A DNA stretch of 64,000 nt, from positions 62,001 through 126,000 of the forward strand of contig JAEZRP010000022.1 of assembly GCA_023444095.1 (NCBI GenBank), read 5' to 3'. Both the position numbers and the translations under genes were made by a program. Positions 1-8,727 of the stretch are shown here, in pieces. The stretch comes from Bacillota bacterium. Its GTDB lineage: Bacteria; Bacillota; Clostridia; Christensenellales; Aristaeellaceae. The stretch's first letter is position 1. Every line of letters starts with the position of its first letter. The notes under the pieces were generated by a model. It did no database searches, was not told the origin of the DNA, and worked only from the letters and a program-made list of their open reading frames with translations.

Positions 1-10
1 GGAGGATATC

Positions 11-1375
11 ATGAACGGACACGCACTGCTTTCGGACGCGCCAGTCCCGCGCGCCGTCGCCCGGCTTGCCATTCCATCCGTGCTGAGCGCGATCCTCTCG
101 ATCGCCTACAATCTCACGGACACGTACTTTGTCGCGCTCCTGCGCGACACGGCGCAGCTCGCGGCGGTGTCGATCTCGATGCCCGCGATGATGCTTCTAT
201 CGGCGGTCGTCGCGCTCGTCTCGTCGGGCGCGCCTTCCCTCATCTCGCTGCTCGCCGGGGCGGGAAAGGAGGAGGATGCCGCGCGCGTGCGCTCCTTCTC
301 CGTCTGGGCCTCCTTCCTTCTCGGCCTCATCGCGACGCCCCTCGCGCTTCTTCTGATTCGCCCTCTGCTCTCGTCCATGGGCGCGGGGGGCGACGTGCTC
401 GGCTATGCCGCGCGCTACGCGGGCATCGTCGCGGCCTTTTCCGCCGCGAACGGCGCGCAGGGGGCCATGCAGGGCGTCCTCAAGGCGGACGGGCGCGCGC
501 TGGAGGCCGGGATTGGAAGCGCCGTCGGCATCCTCGCGAACGCGGCGCTCGATCCTCTGTTTATCTTCGGGCTGAAGATGGGCGTGAGCGGCGCTGCGCT
601 CGCGACGGGATTGGGCGGACTCGCTTCTCTCCTCTATTTCGCCGTCCGGCTGCGCGGCACGATCCCCCCGCGCGCGGCGAAACCGGGAAAGAAACTCGCC
701 CGCCGCGCGATCGCGCTCGGACTCTCCGGAACGCTTTCCTCGGTGCTCACGTCCCTCACGGTCGGCATCTCTTTCCTGTTCGCCTCCGACTACGGGGACG
801 CGCTCATCGCCTCCGTATCCGTCGCCTCGAAGGTCTATGCCATCTCCGTCACGCTCGTGGCGGCGCTCGCGTTCAGCCTCCAGCCGTTCGTCGGCTTCAA
901 CCACGCGGCCGGAAGGCGGGACCGCATGAGGCGGGGGATCGGCCTCTCGCTCGGCGTCGGCACGGCATTGTGCCTGGCGTCCGCCGCCGCGTACCTTTTC
1001 TTCGGGGACGCCTTCATGCGCGCGTTCTCGGACGATCCCTCGATCACGGAAACGGGAGCGCGCCTGATGCGTTTTTTCGCGATCGGCGTTCCCTTCGCCG
1101 CGCTTGAGATGACCGCGCTCATGTATCTTACCGCGACGGGACAGGCGACGCGCGCCGTCGTCGCGGGACTGGGACGCCAGCTCGTTCTGTTTTTCCCGGC
1201 GCTGTTCGTGCTGCGGGCGCTCTTCGGCCTCGACGGGCTCATGCTCGCCTACCCCGCGACTGATATCGCGGCCGCGGTGCTCGGCACGGCGCTCTGCCTC
1301 GTCCGACCCGCAGCGACGGGAGGCATCAAAAAAAGGCTCCCGCGCGGGAGCCTTCCTGTCACCGAACGAACCTGA
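11..1375 (+). CDS. MATE family multidrug efflux transporter
   Basis: This 454-residue inner-membrane antiporter should export drugs or metabolites in exchange for Na+ or H+. It starts with the characteristic MATE opening (VPRAVARLAIPSVLSAIL, then a conserved NLTDTYFV segment) and continues as about twelve hydrophobic helices in two similar halves, which is the usual family length. The start is supported by GGAGG at positions 1-5, six bases before ATG. Its promoter lies outside the window. The gene converges on the zinc-ribbon gene, and the terminator of that opposing gene is embedded in its last codons. The substrate cannot be read from the sequence. The family assignment is secure. Confidence 0.93.
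   Translation: MNGHALLSDAPVPRAVARLAIPSVLSAILSIAYNLTDTYFVALLRDTAQLAAVSISMPAMMLLSAVVALVSSGAPSLISLLAGAGKEEDAARVRSFSVWASFLLGLIATPLALLLIRPLLSSMGAGGDVLGYAARYAGIVAAFSAANGAQGAMQGVLKADGRALEAGIGSAVGILANAALDPLFIFGLKMGVSGAALATGLGGLASLLYFAVRLRGTIPPRAAKPGKKLARRAIALGLSGTLSSVLTSLTVGISFLFASDYGDALIASVSVASKVYAISVTLVAALAFSLQPFVGFNHAAGRRDRMRRGIGLSLGVGTALCLASAAAYLFFGDAFMRAFSDDPSITETGARLMRFFAIGVPFAALEMTALMYLTATGQATRAVVAGLGRQLVLFFPALFVLRALFGLDGLMLAYPATDIAAAVLGTALCLVRPAATGGIKKRLPRGSLPVTERT
1328..1353 (-). terminator. Rho-independent terminator of the minus-strand LCP/zinc-ribbon unit
   Basis: A perfect inverted repeat (AGGCTCCCGC/GCGGGAGCCT, 1334-1353) is followed on the minus strand by seven T (A-run at 1328-1334). 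It lies six bases beyond the zinc-ribbon stop codon and inside the 3' coding end of the opposing MATE gene. Confidence 0.75.
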
Positions 1376-1565
1376 AGTAGATCACGATGGCCACGACAAT
1401 CCACAGGACGATTGAGATGGGGCGCTTGATGCGCTTGATCTGCTCGTCCGTGAGCGAGCCGAGCCGGGGCCGGATCTTCTTGCCGCAGTTGGGGCAGACG
1501 TCCGAACCTTCGGGAATCCGCGCGCTGCAGGAGGGACAGACCATCGTCGGCCTTCCGTCGTTCAT
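1359..1565 (-). CDS. Small zinc-ribbon membrane protein
   Basis: A 68-residue protein with an N-terminal zinc ribbon (CPSC at about residues 9-12 and CPNC at 23-26) and one C-terminal transmembrane helix (about residues 48-66). The four cysteines are spaced as in the zinc-ribbon modules often appended to small Firmicute membrane proteins. It lies 15 bp downstream of the LCP gene and is probably cotranscribed with it. The biochemical role is unknown. The ribbon could bind a partner protein or nucleic acid at the inner face of the membrane. Confidence 0.75.
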   Translation of the reverse strand: MNDGRPTMVCPSCSARIPEGSDVCPNCGKKIRPRLGSLTDEQIKRIKRPISIVLWIVVAIVIYFRFVR

Positions 1566-1580
1566 CCTCTTCGCCTCCCG

Positions 1581-2789
1581 TCATTCATAGATGAAGTTGT
1601 AAAGCTCGGTCTTGTTGAGCTGCCAGTCGGTGTCGTAGAGCATCGACTGTTCGTTTCGCGTCTCCTGTTTGTAGGAGTTGTTGACCGGGAGCCGGAACTG
1701 CTCGATCGTCCCGATGTCCGCGCCCACAACCGTGGTCGAGATGGCGAGGAGCTTGTCGATGCTGAGGTTCGTGCGCACATACCCGAACAAGCCCGTCGTG
1801 AGGCCAAGGACCTCCTGCATGTTCTTGGTCTTGACCTTGTTGAGAAGCGAGATCAGAACCGTCCTCTGCCGCTCCGCGCGGGAGAAGTCGCTGTCGATCT
1901 TTCGGATGCGCGCGTACGCGAGCACCTGCCGCCCATTGAGGTGGGTGTTCTCGCCGTAGGTCTCGAGCCAGACGTTCGTCGCCTCGAGCTCGGATTCGTC
2001 GATGCCGGCCTTGAACGCGAGCTTCGCCTGCTGGTACGCGTTTTTGTTGATCTCGGTCATCTCGGCCTCGGTGATCGTGATGTCGATGCCGCCGAGCTTC
2101 TCCGCGATGATGGAGAAGGAGGTGAAGTCCACCATGGCGTAATACTGGATGTTCATGCCGAACAGTTCGTTGACCGTCTTCATGGCGAGTTCCGGTCCGC
2201 CGAAGTAATTCGCGGAGTTGATCCGGTAGGTGCCGTTGTACTGGCCGATGTCCGTAAAGTCGACTGCCATGTCGCGCATGATGGAGGAGAGCTTGACCTC
2301 GCCCGACTTTGTGTTGACCGAGCAGATGATCATGGTGTCCGTGCGCGAGGACTCGTCGAGCGAGCGCGCGTCGCTGCCGAGCAGGAGGATGTTCATCCAG
2401 TTCTCGTCGAGCCCGGAGGTGATGCTCAGATCGTCGACGTTCACCATCTGTTCCTTCGTGAGGCCCTGGATCACCGCGTCCTGATTGCCCAGGCGCTCCG
2501 CGAGGGTCCCGGAATCGGTCGGGTCCGGCTGCGCCGAAGGATCGTCCGTCGCGGAAAGAAGCGCGTTGGGCGCCGGGGTCGGCACGCCCGCTCCGCCGCC
2601 GTCCCTGTTTGTGAGAACGCCGATCAAAACGCCCAATCCGACGATCAGCACGGCCACGATGGCGAGGAATATGTAAAAGCGGCCGTTTACGCGCATGCGC
2701 CTTCTCTTCTGGGGCGGGCGCGCGCCGCTCGGCCTTTGCTGCGGTCTGTTTGGAGCCCCGGTTTGAGAAGGTCGTCTGCGATCTGACAT
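1581..2789 (-). CDS. LCP (LytR-CpsA-Psr) family cell-wall glycopolymer ligase
   Basis: A 402-residue protein predicted to transfer undecaprenyl-linked anionic polymers onto peptidoglycan outside the cell. It has a basic, proline-rich cytoplasmic tail (residues 1-36), one transmembrane anchor (about 38-60), a low-complexity linker, and then the LCP domain from about residue 130. That domain begins with the typical NILLLGSDAR and SSRTDTMIICSVN segments, followed by the R-rich LAYARIRKIDSDFSRAERQR region. The start follows AGGGGGA with 6-nt spacing. A clear promoter lies at 2821-2849. Family assignment is secure, but the polymer substrate is unknown. Confidence 0.93.
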   Translation of the reverse strand: MSDRRRPSQTGAPNRPQQRPSGARPPQKRRRMRVNGRFYIFLAIVAVLIVGLGVLIGVLTNRDGGGAGVPTPAPNALLSATDDPSAQPDPTDSGTLAERLGNQDAVIQGLTKEQMVNVDDLSITSGLDENWMNILLLGSDARSLDESSRTDTMIICSVNTKSGEVKLSSIMRDMAVDFTDIGQYNGTYRINSANYFGGPELAMKTVNELFGMNIQYYAMVDFTSFSIIAEKLGGIDITITEAEMTEINKNAYQQAKLAFKAGIDESELEATNVWLETYGENTHLNGRQVLAYARIRKIDSDFSRAERQRTVLISLLNKVKTKNMQEVLGLTTGLFGYVRTNLSIDKLLAISTTVVGADIGTIEQFRLPVNNSYKQETRNEQSMLYDTDWQLNKTELYNFIYE

Positions 2790-2820
2790 AGTTGATCCCC
2801 CTGTAATGGTATCTGGTAAA

Positions 2821-2849
2821 ATTATACCCCGTCATGCCCCATAAATCAA
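2821..2849 (-). promoter_or_regulatory. Sigma-A-type promoter for the LCP gene
   Basis: On the minus strand TTGATT (2849-2844), a 17-bp spacer and a perfect TATAAT (2826-2821) lie about 35 bp before the LCP start codon. Confidence 0.75.
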
Positions 2850-2855
2850 GGCACA

Positions 2856-2886
2856 AAAATGAGGCGGGGACAATGCCGTCCCCGCC
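2856..2886 (-). terminator. Terminator of the MFS-LytTR-tldD-tldE operon
   Basis: GGCGGGGAC/GTCCCCGCC (2863-2871 and 2878-2886) forms a 9-bp stem with a 6-nt loop, followed on the minus strand by TTTTT (A-run 2855-2859). It lies just after the tldE stop. Confidence 0.85.
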
Positions 2887-2891
2887 CTCCC

Positions 2892-4244
2892 CTATTTGCC
2901 CGCGACGGAGAGCTTTTTCACGAGCACCGATGGGCTCGCAAAGCTGCTGCTTGAAGCGGAACCGAACTTCAGGTCGTCCCCGACGGCGCGGATGTCCTTC
3001 AAAAGCTCGTAGAAGTTTCCGGCGACCGTGATCTGCCTGACCGCGCCCGCGCGCGCGCCGTCCTTTACGAGGTATCCGTGCGCGCTCAGCGAGAAATCGC
3101 CGCTGATCTCGTTCGCGCCGGAGTGGAGCCCCTGGAGGCTTGTGATGAGGAGCCCGTCGCCCATCTCCCGCATCAGCGCGTCGAGATCGTTTTCGCCCGG
3201 CGCGATGTAGAAGTTCGAGGGCGAGACGCCGACCGGCGACGAGTAAGACGCGCGCGAGGCGTTCGCCGTGGTCGCGACGCCCTGCTTGTGGGCGGTCATC
3301 ATATTGTGCATCAGCGTCGTGAGCACGCCGTCCTTGACGATTTCCTTTTTGTAGGTCGGCACGCCCTCGCCGTCAAACGGCATGGAGCCCGCGGTCTTCG
3401 CCCGGTGCGGATCGTCGACGATGGTCACGCACGCGGCGGCAATCATTTCGCCCTCGCGGCCCTTCAAAAGAGACATGCCCTTCTGCGCGCTGTCGGCGGA
3501 GAACACGCCCGAGAACTTCCAGAGAACGCTCGTCATGGCGTCCCAGCGGAGGATCACCGGATAGCTTCCCGACGCCGCCTGCTCCCACTTGAGCCCGTCG
3601 GTCGCCTCGGAGACCGCCTCCGCGATCATGGCGTCCACGTCGCAAGAAGCGGGATCGGCGGTCAGAAAGAGCTTGAAGGAGCTGCTGACCTCGCCGTCCT
3701 CCTTCGCGACCGGCGCGAGGTAACCGCCCATGATGTTCCCCTCATAGGAGGCGTCGAGGCCCTTTGTGTTGACAATCGTGATCTGGCGCGACTCGGAAAA
3801 CACGCCGCAGTTTTCGACCTGCTCGATCCTTTTGTCCGCCGCAAGCGCCTTTTCCTCCATCTCGCGCGCGAGCCTGAGCTTTTCGGCAGCCGTGACTTTT
3901 ACGACCGCCTCACTGTAGATATCGAGCTTTGCATATTCCGCGCCGCCCGCATACATAAACTGTTTGTCCTCGCTTCCGATCAGCTCCGCGTTCGTCTTTG
4001 CGGCGCCGATCAGCATCTCGATCGCGTCGTCGTCGAGCGCCTGCGTGGAGGCATAACCCATCTTCCCGTTGACCAGCGCGCGAAATCCCAGCCCCGCCGC
4101 GTCCGACACGGAGTAATCGACGATCTCGCCCTTGAAAACGGAGGCGGAAAAGCTCGATCCGCTCTCGAAATAAACCTCGCACTCATGAAGTCCCTTTTCG
4201 GCCGCGCGCGCGAAAAGCTTCTCGATAAACTTGCGCGTTTCCAT
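2892..4244 (-). CDS. pmbA: TldE/PmbA family protease subunit
   Basis: A 450-residue PmbA/TldE homologue. In characterised systems TldE pairs with TldD as a heterodimeric zinc protease that degrades unfolded peptides and removes leaders from some modified peptides such as microcin B17. TldE lacks the HExxxH motif and supports the TldD active site, and no such motif is visible here. Family landmarks include SAHGYLVKDG and the TSLQGLHSGANEISGDFSL block near the C terminus. It begins 1 bp after the tldD stop with a GGGGGGAG Shine-Dalgarno sequence and ends just before a strong terminator. Length is normal for the family. Confidence 0.92.
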   Translation of the reverse strand: METRKFIEKLFARAAEKGLHECEVYFESGSSFSASVFKGEIVDYSVSDAAGLGFRALVNGKMGYASTQALDDDAIEMLIGAAKTNAELIGSEDKQFMYAGGAEYAKLDIYSEAVVKVTAAEKLRLAREMEEKALAADKRIEQVENCGVFSESRQITIVNTKGLDASYEGNIMGGYLAPVAKEDGEVSSSFKLFLTADPASCDVDAMIAEAVSEATDGLKWEQAASGSYPVILRWDAMTSVLWKFSGVFSADSAQKGMSLLKGREGEMIAAACVTIVDDPHRAKTAGSMPFDGEGVPTYKKEIVKDGVLTTLMHNMMTAHKQGVATTANASRASYSSPVGVSPSNFYIAPGENDLDALMREMGDGLLITSLQGLHSGANEISGDFSLSAHGYLVKDGARAGAVRQITVAGNFYELLKDIRAVGDDLKFGSASSSSFASPSVLVKKLSVAGK

Positions 4245-4245
4245 G

Positions 4246-5628
4246 CTATCTCCCCCCCACCGTCATGCTCGTCACGCGGATCATCGGCTGGCCCACGTTC
4301 GTCGGCACGGAGCCGCTCATCGAGCCGCACATGCCCTGCGCCATCGTCATGTTTTTTCCCACGCGGTCGATCTTTTTCAGGATGTCCGCGCCGCGCCCGA
4401 TGAGCGTCGCGCCGCGCACGGGCTTGTCAATTTTTCCGTCCTTGATGAGATATCCCTCGTCGACCGCGAAGTTGAACTCGCCCGTCACGGGGTTCACGGA
4501 GCCGCCGCCCATGGACTTGGCGTACAGCCCGTCGCCGCAGCTTGCGATGATCTCCGCATCGTCGTGCGCGCCCGCCGCGATGTAGGTATTGCGCATGCGG
4601 GAGGTCGGCGCGAAGGTGTAGTCCTGCCGCCGCGCGGAGCCCGTGACCTCCATGCCCATGCGCCTGCCGTTCAGCCGGTCGATCATATAATTTTTGAGGA
4701 TTCCGTTTTCGATGAGCACGAGCCGGGTCGTCGGCGTGCCCTCGTCGTCGACGTTGATGGAGCCCCACTCGTTGGGCATGGTGCCGTCGTCGATCGCGGT
4801 CACGATGTCGGTCGCGATCTTCTCGCCGAGCTTTCCCGCGAACTCGGAGTTTCCGAACGCCACGGATGTCGCCTCGAGCGAGTGGCCGCATGCCTCGTGG
4901 AAGATGACGCCGCCGAAGCCGCCGTCGATCACAACCGGCATGACGCCCGCCGGGCACATATCCGCGTGCAGCATCAAAACCGCCTGCTCGGCGGCCCTCT
5001 TGCCTACATCCTCGGGATCGACGCGCGTTCCGAAGAGCTCGAAACCCATCATCGCGCCCGGTCCGGCGTAGCCCGTCTGGTTCTCGCTTCCGCTCGCCGC
5101 GACCGCAAAGGCCATGAGCCGGGTGTAGACGCGCCGGTCGGTCACAAAGAGACCCTCGCTGTTCGCGATGAGGACGGAACTGTCCCAGTCGATGAGGTTC
5201 GCGCGCACCTGCCGGATCTCGGGAGACACGGCGGTCGCCGCCTTGTGAACGTCCTCGAGGATCCCGGCGCGCCGCCTGCCCTCGACATACATGGGAAGCT
5301 CCTGAATCCGGTGGATATTGGTCGCAAGTCCGCCGCCCAGGCGCACGTCTCGCATCTCGCTTCCCGTGCCGACGGCATCCGCGGCCTTGCTCGCGCAGGA
5401 AAGAAGGCCCTCCAGCGACACGTCGTTGGTGTAGACGTAGACGCTGTTTAGCCCCTTGTACACGCGGATGCCCGCGCCGTAGAGCCTGCCCGTAACGGCG
5501 TTCTCGATGGAGCCGTCGACGAGCTGCAGGGTGTCGCGCACGTTGTCCTGAAAGAAGAGCTCCGAAAAGTCGCCCCCCGTCTTCAGCGCCTCCGCGAGCG
5601 CCCGTTCGATATCCGGCCGATTGATCAT
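4246..5628 (-). CDS. tldD: TldD family metalloprotease subunit
   Basis: A 460-residue catalytic subunit of the TldD/TldE protease. The zinc-binding HExxxH motif is present as HEACGH at residues 244-249, within GGVIFHEACGHSLEA. The C-terminal GMCGSMSGSVPTNVGQP region is also typical. The start ATG at 5628 follows GAGGTGG with 4-nt spacing. The longer open frame upstream overlaps the LytTR gene and is not used. It is cotranscribed with the MFS transporter and the response regulator upstream and with pmbA downstream. The physiological substrate is not evident, and no precursor peptide was recognised nearby. Confidence 0.93.
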   Translation of the reverse strand: MINRPDIERALAEALKTGGDFSELFFQDNVRDTLQLVDGSIENAVTGRLYGAGIRVYKGLNSVYVYTNDVSLEGLLSCASKAADAVGTGSEMRDVRLGGGLATNIHRIQELPMYVEGRRRAGILEDVHKAATAVSPEIRQVRANLIDWDSSVLIANSEGLFVTDRRVYTRLMAFAVAASGSENQTGYAGPGAMMGFELFGTRVDPEDVGKRAAEQAVLMLHADMCPAGVMPVVIDGGFGGVIFHEACGHSLEATSVAFGNSEFAGKLGEKIATDIVTAIDDGTMPNEWGSINVDDEGTPTTRLVLIENGILKNYMIDRLNGRRMGMEVTGSARRQDYTFAPTSRMRNTYIAAGAHDDAEIIASCGDGLYAKSMGGGSVNPVTGEFNFAVDEGYLIKDGKIDKPVRGATLIGRGADILKKIDRVGKNMTMAQGMCGSMSGSVPTNVGQPMIRVTSMTVGGR

Positions 5629-5639
5629 GTTTCCACCTC

Positions 5640-6383
5640 TCAAATAAACATTTTCTGCATAATCTCGTACCGCTCGTGCGTGACGAGCGCGTCGAGCTTC
5701 GTACCGCGCAGCTTGACGATGTAGGTCCACCTTCCGTACGGCGAGACGGACTCGACGTGGGAAAGGCTTACGATGTATGATTTGTGCGTGCGGAAGAAAA
5801 GATCCGCGGGCAGTCGCTCCTCGAACTCGGAGAGCGTGTCCCCCGTCACGTATTTCTGGCCGTCGTCTGTGTAAACGACCGTCGCGCGCTCCTCGCGCTG
5901 GACGAGCATGATCGATCTGAGGTCCAGAAAGCTCACGCCTTCCCTGTGCTTGAGCATGAGTCTGGTCGTCGCGACGCCAGACGGGAGGCGCACCTTCTTC
6001 TCCTCGAGCTGACCCGAGAGCCTGTCCCGGATGCGGGAAAGCGTCTGCAGCGCACGCTCGGCCTTGAAGGGCTTGACGAGGTAGTCGAACGCGTACACCT
6101 CGAAGGCGCTCTTCATGTACTCCTCGTGCGCGGTGCAGAAGACCATGATCGCGTGCGGGTCTCTGTCCTGAATCGCGCGCGCGCACTCGATCCCGCTCAT
6201 GCCCGGCATCTCGACGTCCATGAGCAGCACGTCCGGGCGCGCCTCCTCATAGAGATTCAAAAGCTCGTTTCCGTCCGCGGCCTCGCCGCAGAACTCATAC
6301 CCCTCCGCGTGCTCGACGATCTTCCTCATCACGAGCCGCATGCCCGCGTCGTCGTCCGCGGTGATGATCCGTATGTCGCGCAT
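5640..6383 (-). CDS. LytTR-family response regulator (orphan)
   Basis: A 247-residue response regulator. The receiver domain (residues 1-120) has the acidic pocket ADDD at 9-12, the phosphoacceptor Asp56 (LLMDVEMPG) and the KPF lysine motif (YLVKPFK). The C-terminal LytTR DNA-binding domain (about 145-247) carries the typical FFRTHKSYIVSLSHVE segment. Receiver-LytTR proteins usually answer to a membrane sensor kinase and often control bacteriocin or cell-envelope genes. No sensor kinase gene is adjacent: the neighbours are an MFS transporter 12 bp upstream and tldD 11 bp downstream. It may control this operon, but that is inference. Confidence 0.93.
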   Translation of the reverse strand: MRDIRIITADDDAGMRLVMRKIVEHAEGYEFCGEAADGNELLNLYEEARPDVLLMDVEMPGMSGIECARAIQDRDPHAIMVFCTAHEEYMKSAFEVYAFDYLVKPFKAERALQTLSRIRDRLSGQLEEKKVRLPSGVATTRLMLKHREGVSFLDLRSIMLVQREERATVVYTDDGQKYVTGDTLSEFEERLPADLFFRTHKSYIVSLSHVESVSPYGRWTYIVKLRGTKLDALVTHERYEIMQKMFI

Positions 6384-6395
6384 CTTTCCTCCACG

Positions 6396-7754
6396 TCAGT
6401 TCTTGGGGGTTCTCTTGTCGATCGCGCGGATGCCCGCCACGGCGCACGCGAGCATGACCGCGGTCAGAAGCATCAGCACCTGTTTGTTGACCATCTCGAA
6501 ACCCAGGACGTTCAGCCGCATCCTCTCTGTCAGGATCACGAAGTACTTTCCGATCGTCACGCCCGTGAGCGCCGCGAGGTACGCCGCCGAAGCGTAGAAG
6601 CCGATGAACGCCGTCTGCCGCTTCTCTGGCATGTTCACGTACGGAATCCCCGTAAAGCTCAGGTTGATGCCCACCGCGAATACGTAGGCCATGACCTGCG
6701 AAAGCGGGTAAAGAATGAGCGTCCGCTTCGTCACCAGCGCGAGCACGATGAAGTGCAGAAGGAACACGCCCACCGAGAGGTACAGCGTCTTGAACCAACC
6801 GTGCTTCGCAAGCACCCTTCGCCAGACGGGCGTCAGAAAAAGCGTCACCGGGATATTGATCATTGAGATCAATGTGATGTAAGAGTAGCTCACGCCGAGA
6901 TTTCGGAGAAGGTACACCGTGTAGTAGGAGCCCGGCATGTTCGCCGCGATGTTCCAGAGAAACGTAACCGCGACGGTCCTCAGGTAGAGCTTGTTCTTGA
7001 ACGGTTCGAGGATCAGATCGCGCAGCCGGAACGCCGTGCCAGACGATTCATAGGGATACTCGTTGATCCGAAAGTACAGGATCAGTTCGAGGACGCACAG
7101 AGCCGCCGCCACGCCGCGCAGGATCATGAAGCCCTCGTAGGCCATGCCGCGCGCGGTCATGAAGTCGACGACCTTCGAGCCCGCAAGGTTCACGGCGGCG
7201 ACCACCGCGCCGACGGTCATGGTGATGACCGAATAAAAGTGGGGCCGCACGTTCTGGGGGATCGACTGCACGTGCCAGATCGAGATGCCCGGCGAGATGA
7301 CGGCGTTTAGGATATTGACGGTCAGAACCGTGATCGCGAGCATCAGAAGCCTCGCCTGGCTCGCCGCCGGGAACAGCGGGATGACGCCGACGAAGACGAC
7401 GTTCAGAAGATACAGGGCGCCGCGCAGCACGGTCAAAAGCATTTTGCGCCTTGCGAATCGCTCGAGCAGAAGCGGCGCGAAGAACTGGAGCATGTTCGCG
7501 GCGGTCGCGATCATGGTCATGGTGCCAATGAACGCGTCGTCCGCGTTCATGAGCAGTAAAAAACCCGTCCAGAACGTGCCGCCCACGAGATTCGCGATCA
7601 CGTTGGACGTGTAGGAACACATGAGCAACCGTTCCCTGTCCCTGGACATGCGGTCGCCCTTGACATACCAGCCCTCGGTGAACGAATCCCTCGCGCGCCG
7701 GGCGATATGGGTCAGGTTGATCTTATGAGGTCTGTCGAGGCGAAGTTTCTTCAT
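6396..7754 (-). CDS. Major facilitator superfamily transporter
   Basis: A 452-residue polytopic membrane protein with about twelve hydrophobic segments and the short basic loops typical of MFS carriers. A 40-residue cytoplasmic N terminus (RPHKINLTHIARRARDSF) precedes the first helix. Substrate and direction cannot be inferred. It is the first gene of the operon with the LytTR regulator and TldD/TldE, so a peptide or toxin exporter is one possibility. The ATG follows GGAGG with 4-nt spacing, and a strong promoter lies at 7784-7812. Confidence 0.85.
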   Translation of the reverse strand: MKKLRLDRPHKINLTHIARRARDSFTEGWYVKGDRMSRDRERLLMCSYTSNVIANLVGGTFWTGFLLLMNADDAFIGTMTMIATAANMLQFFAPLLLERFARRKMLLTVLRGALYLLNVVFVGVIPLFPAASQARLLMLAITVLTVNILNAVISPGISIWHVQSIPQNVRPHFYSVITMTVGAVVAAVNLAGSKVVDFMTARGMAYEGFMILRGVAAALCVLELILYFRINEYPYESSGTAFRLRDLILEPFKNKLYLRTVAVTFLWNIAANMPGSYYTVYLLRNLGVSYSYITLISMINIPVTLFLTPVWRRVLAKHGWFKTLYLSVGVFLLHFIVLALVTKRTLILYPLSQVMAYVFAVGINLSFTGIPYVNMPEKRQTAFIGFYASAAYLAALTGVTIGKYFVILTERMRLNVLGFEMVNKQVLMLLTAVMLACAVAGIRAIDKRTPKN

Positions 7755-7783
7755 CGAACCTCCGGCAAGCGTGCTGTTGGTTC

Positions 7784-7812
7784 ATGTTACTTCAAGACGC
7801 CGACAAAGTCAA
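7784..7812 (-). promoter_or_regulatory. Promoter of the MFS-LytTR-tldDE operon
   Basis: Minus-strand TTGACT (7812-7807), 17-bp spacer, TAACAT (7789-7784), about 30 bp before the MFS start codon. Confidence 0.75.
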
Positions 7813-8074
7813 GCACCTGCGCGGTGAAATCGTCCGCCAGGAGGGCTGCACGAAAAGTCGGAATCGGCTTTGGCGCGGCGCAGCCCTTTCCCGCACGGCG
7901 GCCGTCCATGCGCGCGCACGCCGCCCGGCGCCCGCGAAATCCGGAACATTTCTTCGTTCCTGCCCGCCCCATCCCATCGCACTCTCTGCGTCCTTCCATA
8001 GGATACCATACCCGTCCGCACCGCACAAGGACGGCGGATATGCCCGCAGAACTGCGTGGGCGAGCACACGTCCG

Positions 8075-8114
8075 AAAAATGCGGAAAGCCGCCGCGTCTT
8101 TCGACAACGGCGGC
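8075..8114 (-). terminator. Probable terminator of the nfeD-floA operon
   Basis: GCCGCC/GGCGGC (8088-8093 and 8109-8114) with a 15-nt loop. The minus-strand tail is TTTCCGCATTTTT. It starts seven bases after the stop of the third operon gene. The stem is short for the loop size, so confidence is moderate. Confidence 0.5.
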
Positions 8115-8120
8115 ACAGGA

Positions 8121-8705
8121 TCAGACTGCGCGCTTTCTGCGCAGCGAGACCGGTTTCCCAAGTACCTCTGATATGACGATTGCGCGCCTGAGATCGGCTG
8201 TGTCGGAGAAATATCCCCTCGCCATCCGTTGCCCGGTGCCGGAAGCGGCGCTCGCCTGCGCGGCGTGCGCCGGGAAGGAACCGATCCCTTCCAACGACGC
8301 CGTCCCCTGCGTGCCGATTCCCTCCGTCGATGGCATCCCCTGCGTGGAAACCGTTCCTTCGGTGGAAGCGATCCCTTCACCCTGTCGGGGCCGGGGCTTC
8401 GGGGCCGTAGCCGGCTTCTCGAACGCCTGAGCGAAGTTGACCGACGGGTCCTTCGTCTCCCGGCCCTCGGAGGCTGCCTCGAGCTGCTCGAGCATCTCCC
8501 GGAACGAGTCGACACCCCTCCACACCCTCGGCTTCGCCGCGCTCTCGTGGGCCGCCGTCGCCTCCGGCCGGTTCTCCTGATACGGAATCGAGGGCGTCTG
8601 CCCGTTCTGCGCGTTGCGCTTCACCTGACTCTGCTGCACGGATCGAACGACCTTCCCTATGATCCACGCGGCGAACAGGAAAAGAGCGATTCCGGTGATG
8701 TTCAC
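8121..8705 (-). CDS. Membrane-anchored protein with STEG/STQG repeats, third gene of the floA operon
   Basis: A 194-residue protein of unknown function. An N-terminal transmembrane helix (about residues 3-18) precedes a hydrophilic, probably disordered region. Residues of about 113-142 hold degenerate six- to seven-residue repeats of the type STEGxx, STQGxx and TQGTASLEG. The last 30 residues are more ordered (DLRRAIVISEVLGKPVSLRR) and look like a conserved docking tail. It starts 22 bp after floA and ends the operon. The position suggests a role linked to flotillin membrane domains, but I do not recognise the family. Confidence 0.7.
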   Translation of the reverse strand: MNITGIALFLFAAWIIGKVVRSVQQSQVKRNAQNGQTPSIPYQENRPEATAAHESAAKPRVWRGVDSFREMLEQLEAASEGRETKDPSVNFAQAFEKPATAPKPRPRQGEGIASTEGTVSTQGMPSTEGIGTQGTASLEGIGSFPAHAAQASAASGTGQRMARGYFSDTADLRRAIVISEVLGKPVSLRRKRAV

Positions 8706-8727
8706 GAATCAGGCCTCCCCTCGCGCG

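Larger units (their letters stand above)
7755..8120. other. Intergenic region with MFS promoter and upstream terminator
   Basis: 366 bp between two minus-strand genes. The left end carries the MFS operon promoter and the right end the terminator of the floA operon. Open frames crossing the middle (about 7815-8070) lack ribosome binding sites and recognisable products. I see no gene in it. Confidence 0.6.

Noticed and set aside
7813..8070. Possible precursor-peptide gene upstream of the MFS-TldDE operon
   Set aside because: Short frames here have no ribosome binding site, no leader-core pattern and overlap one another, so they cannot be supported.
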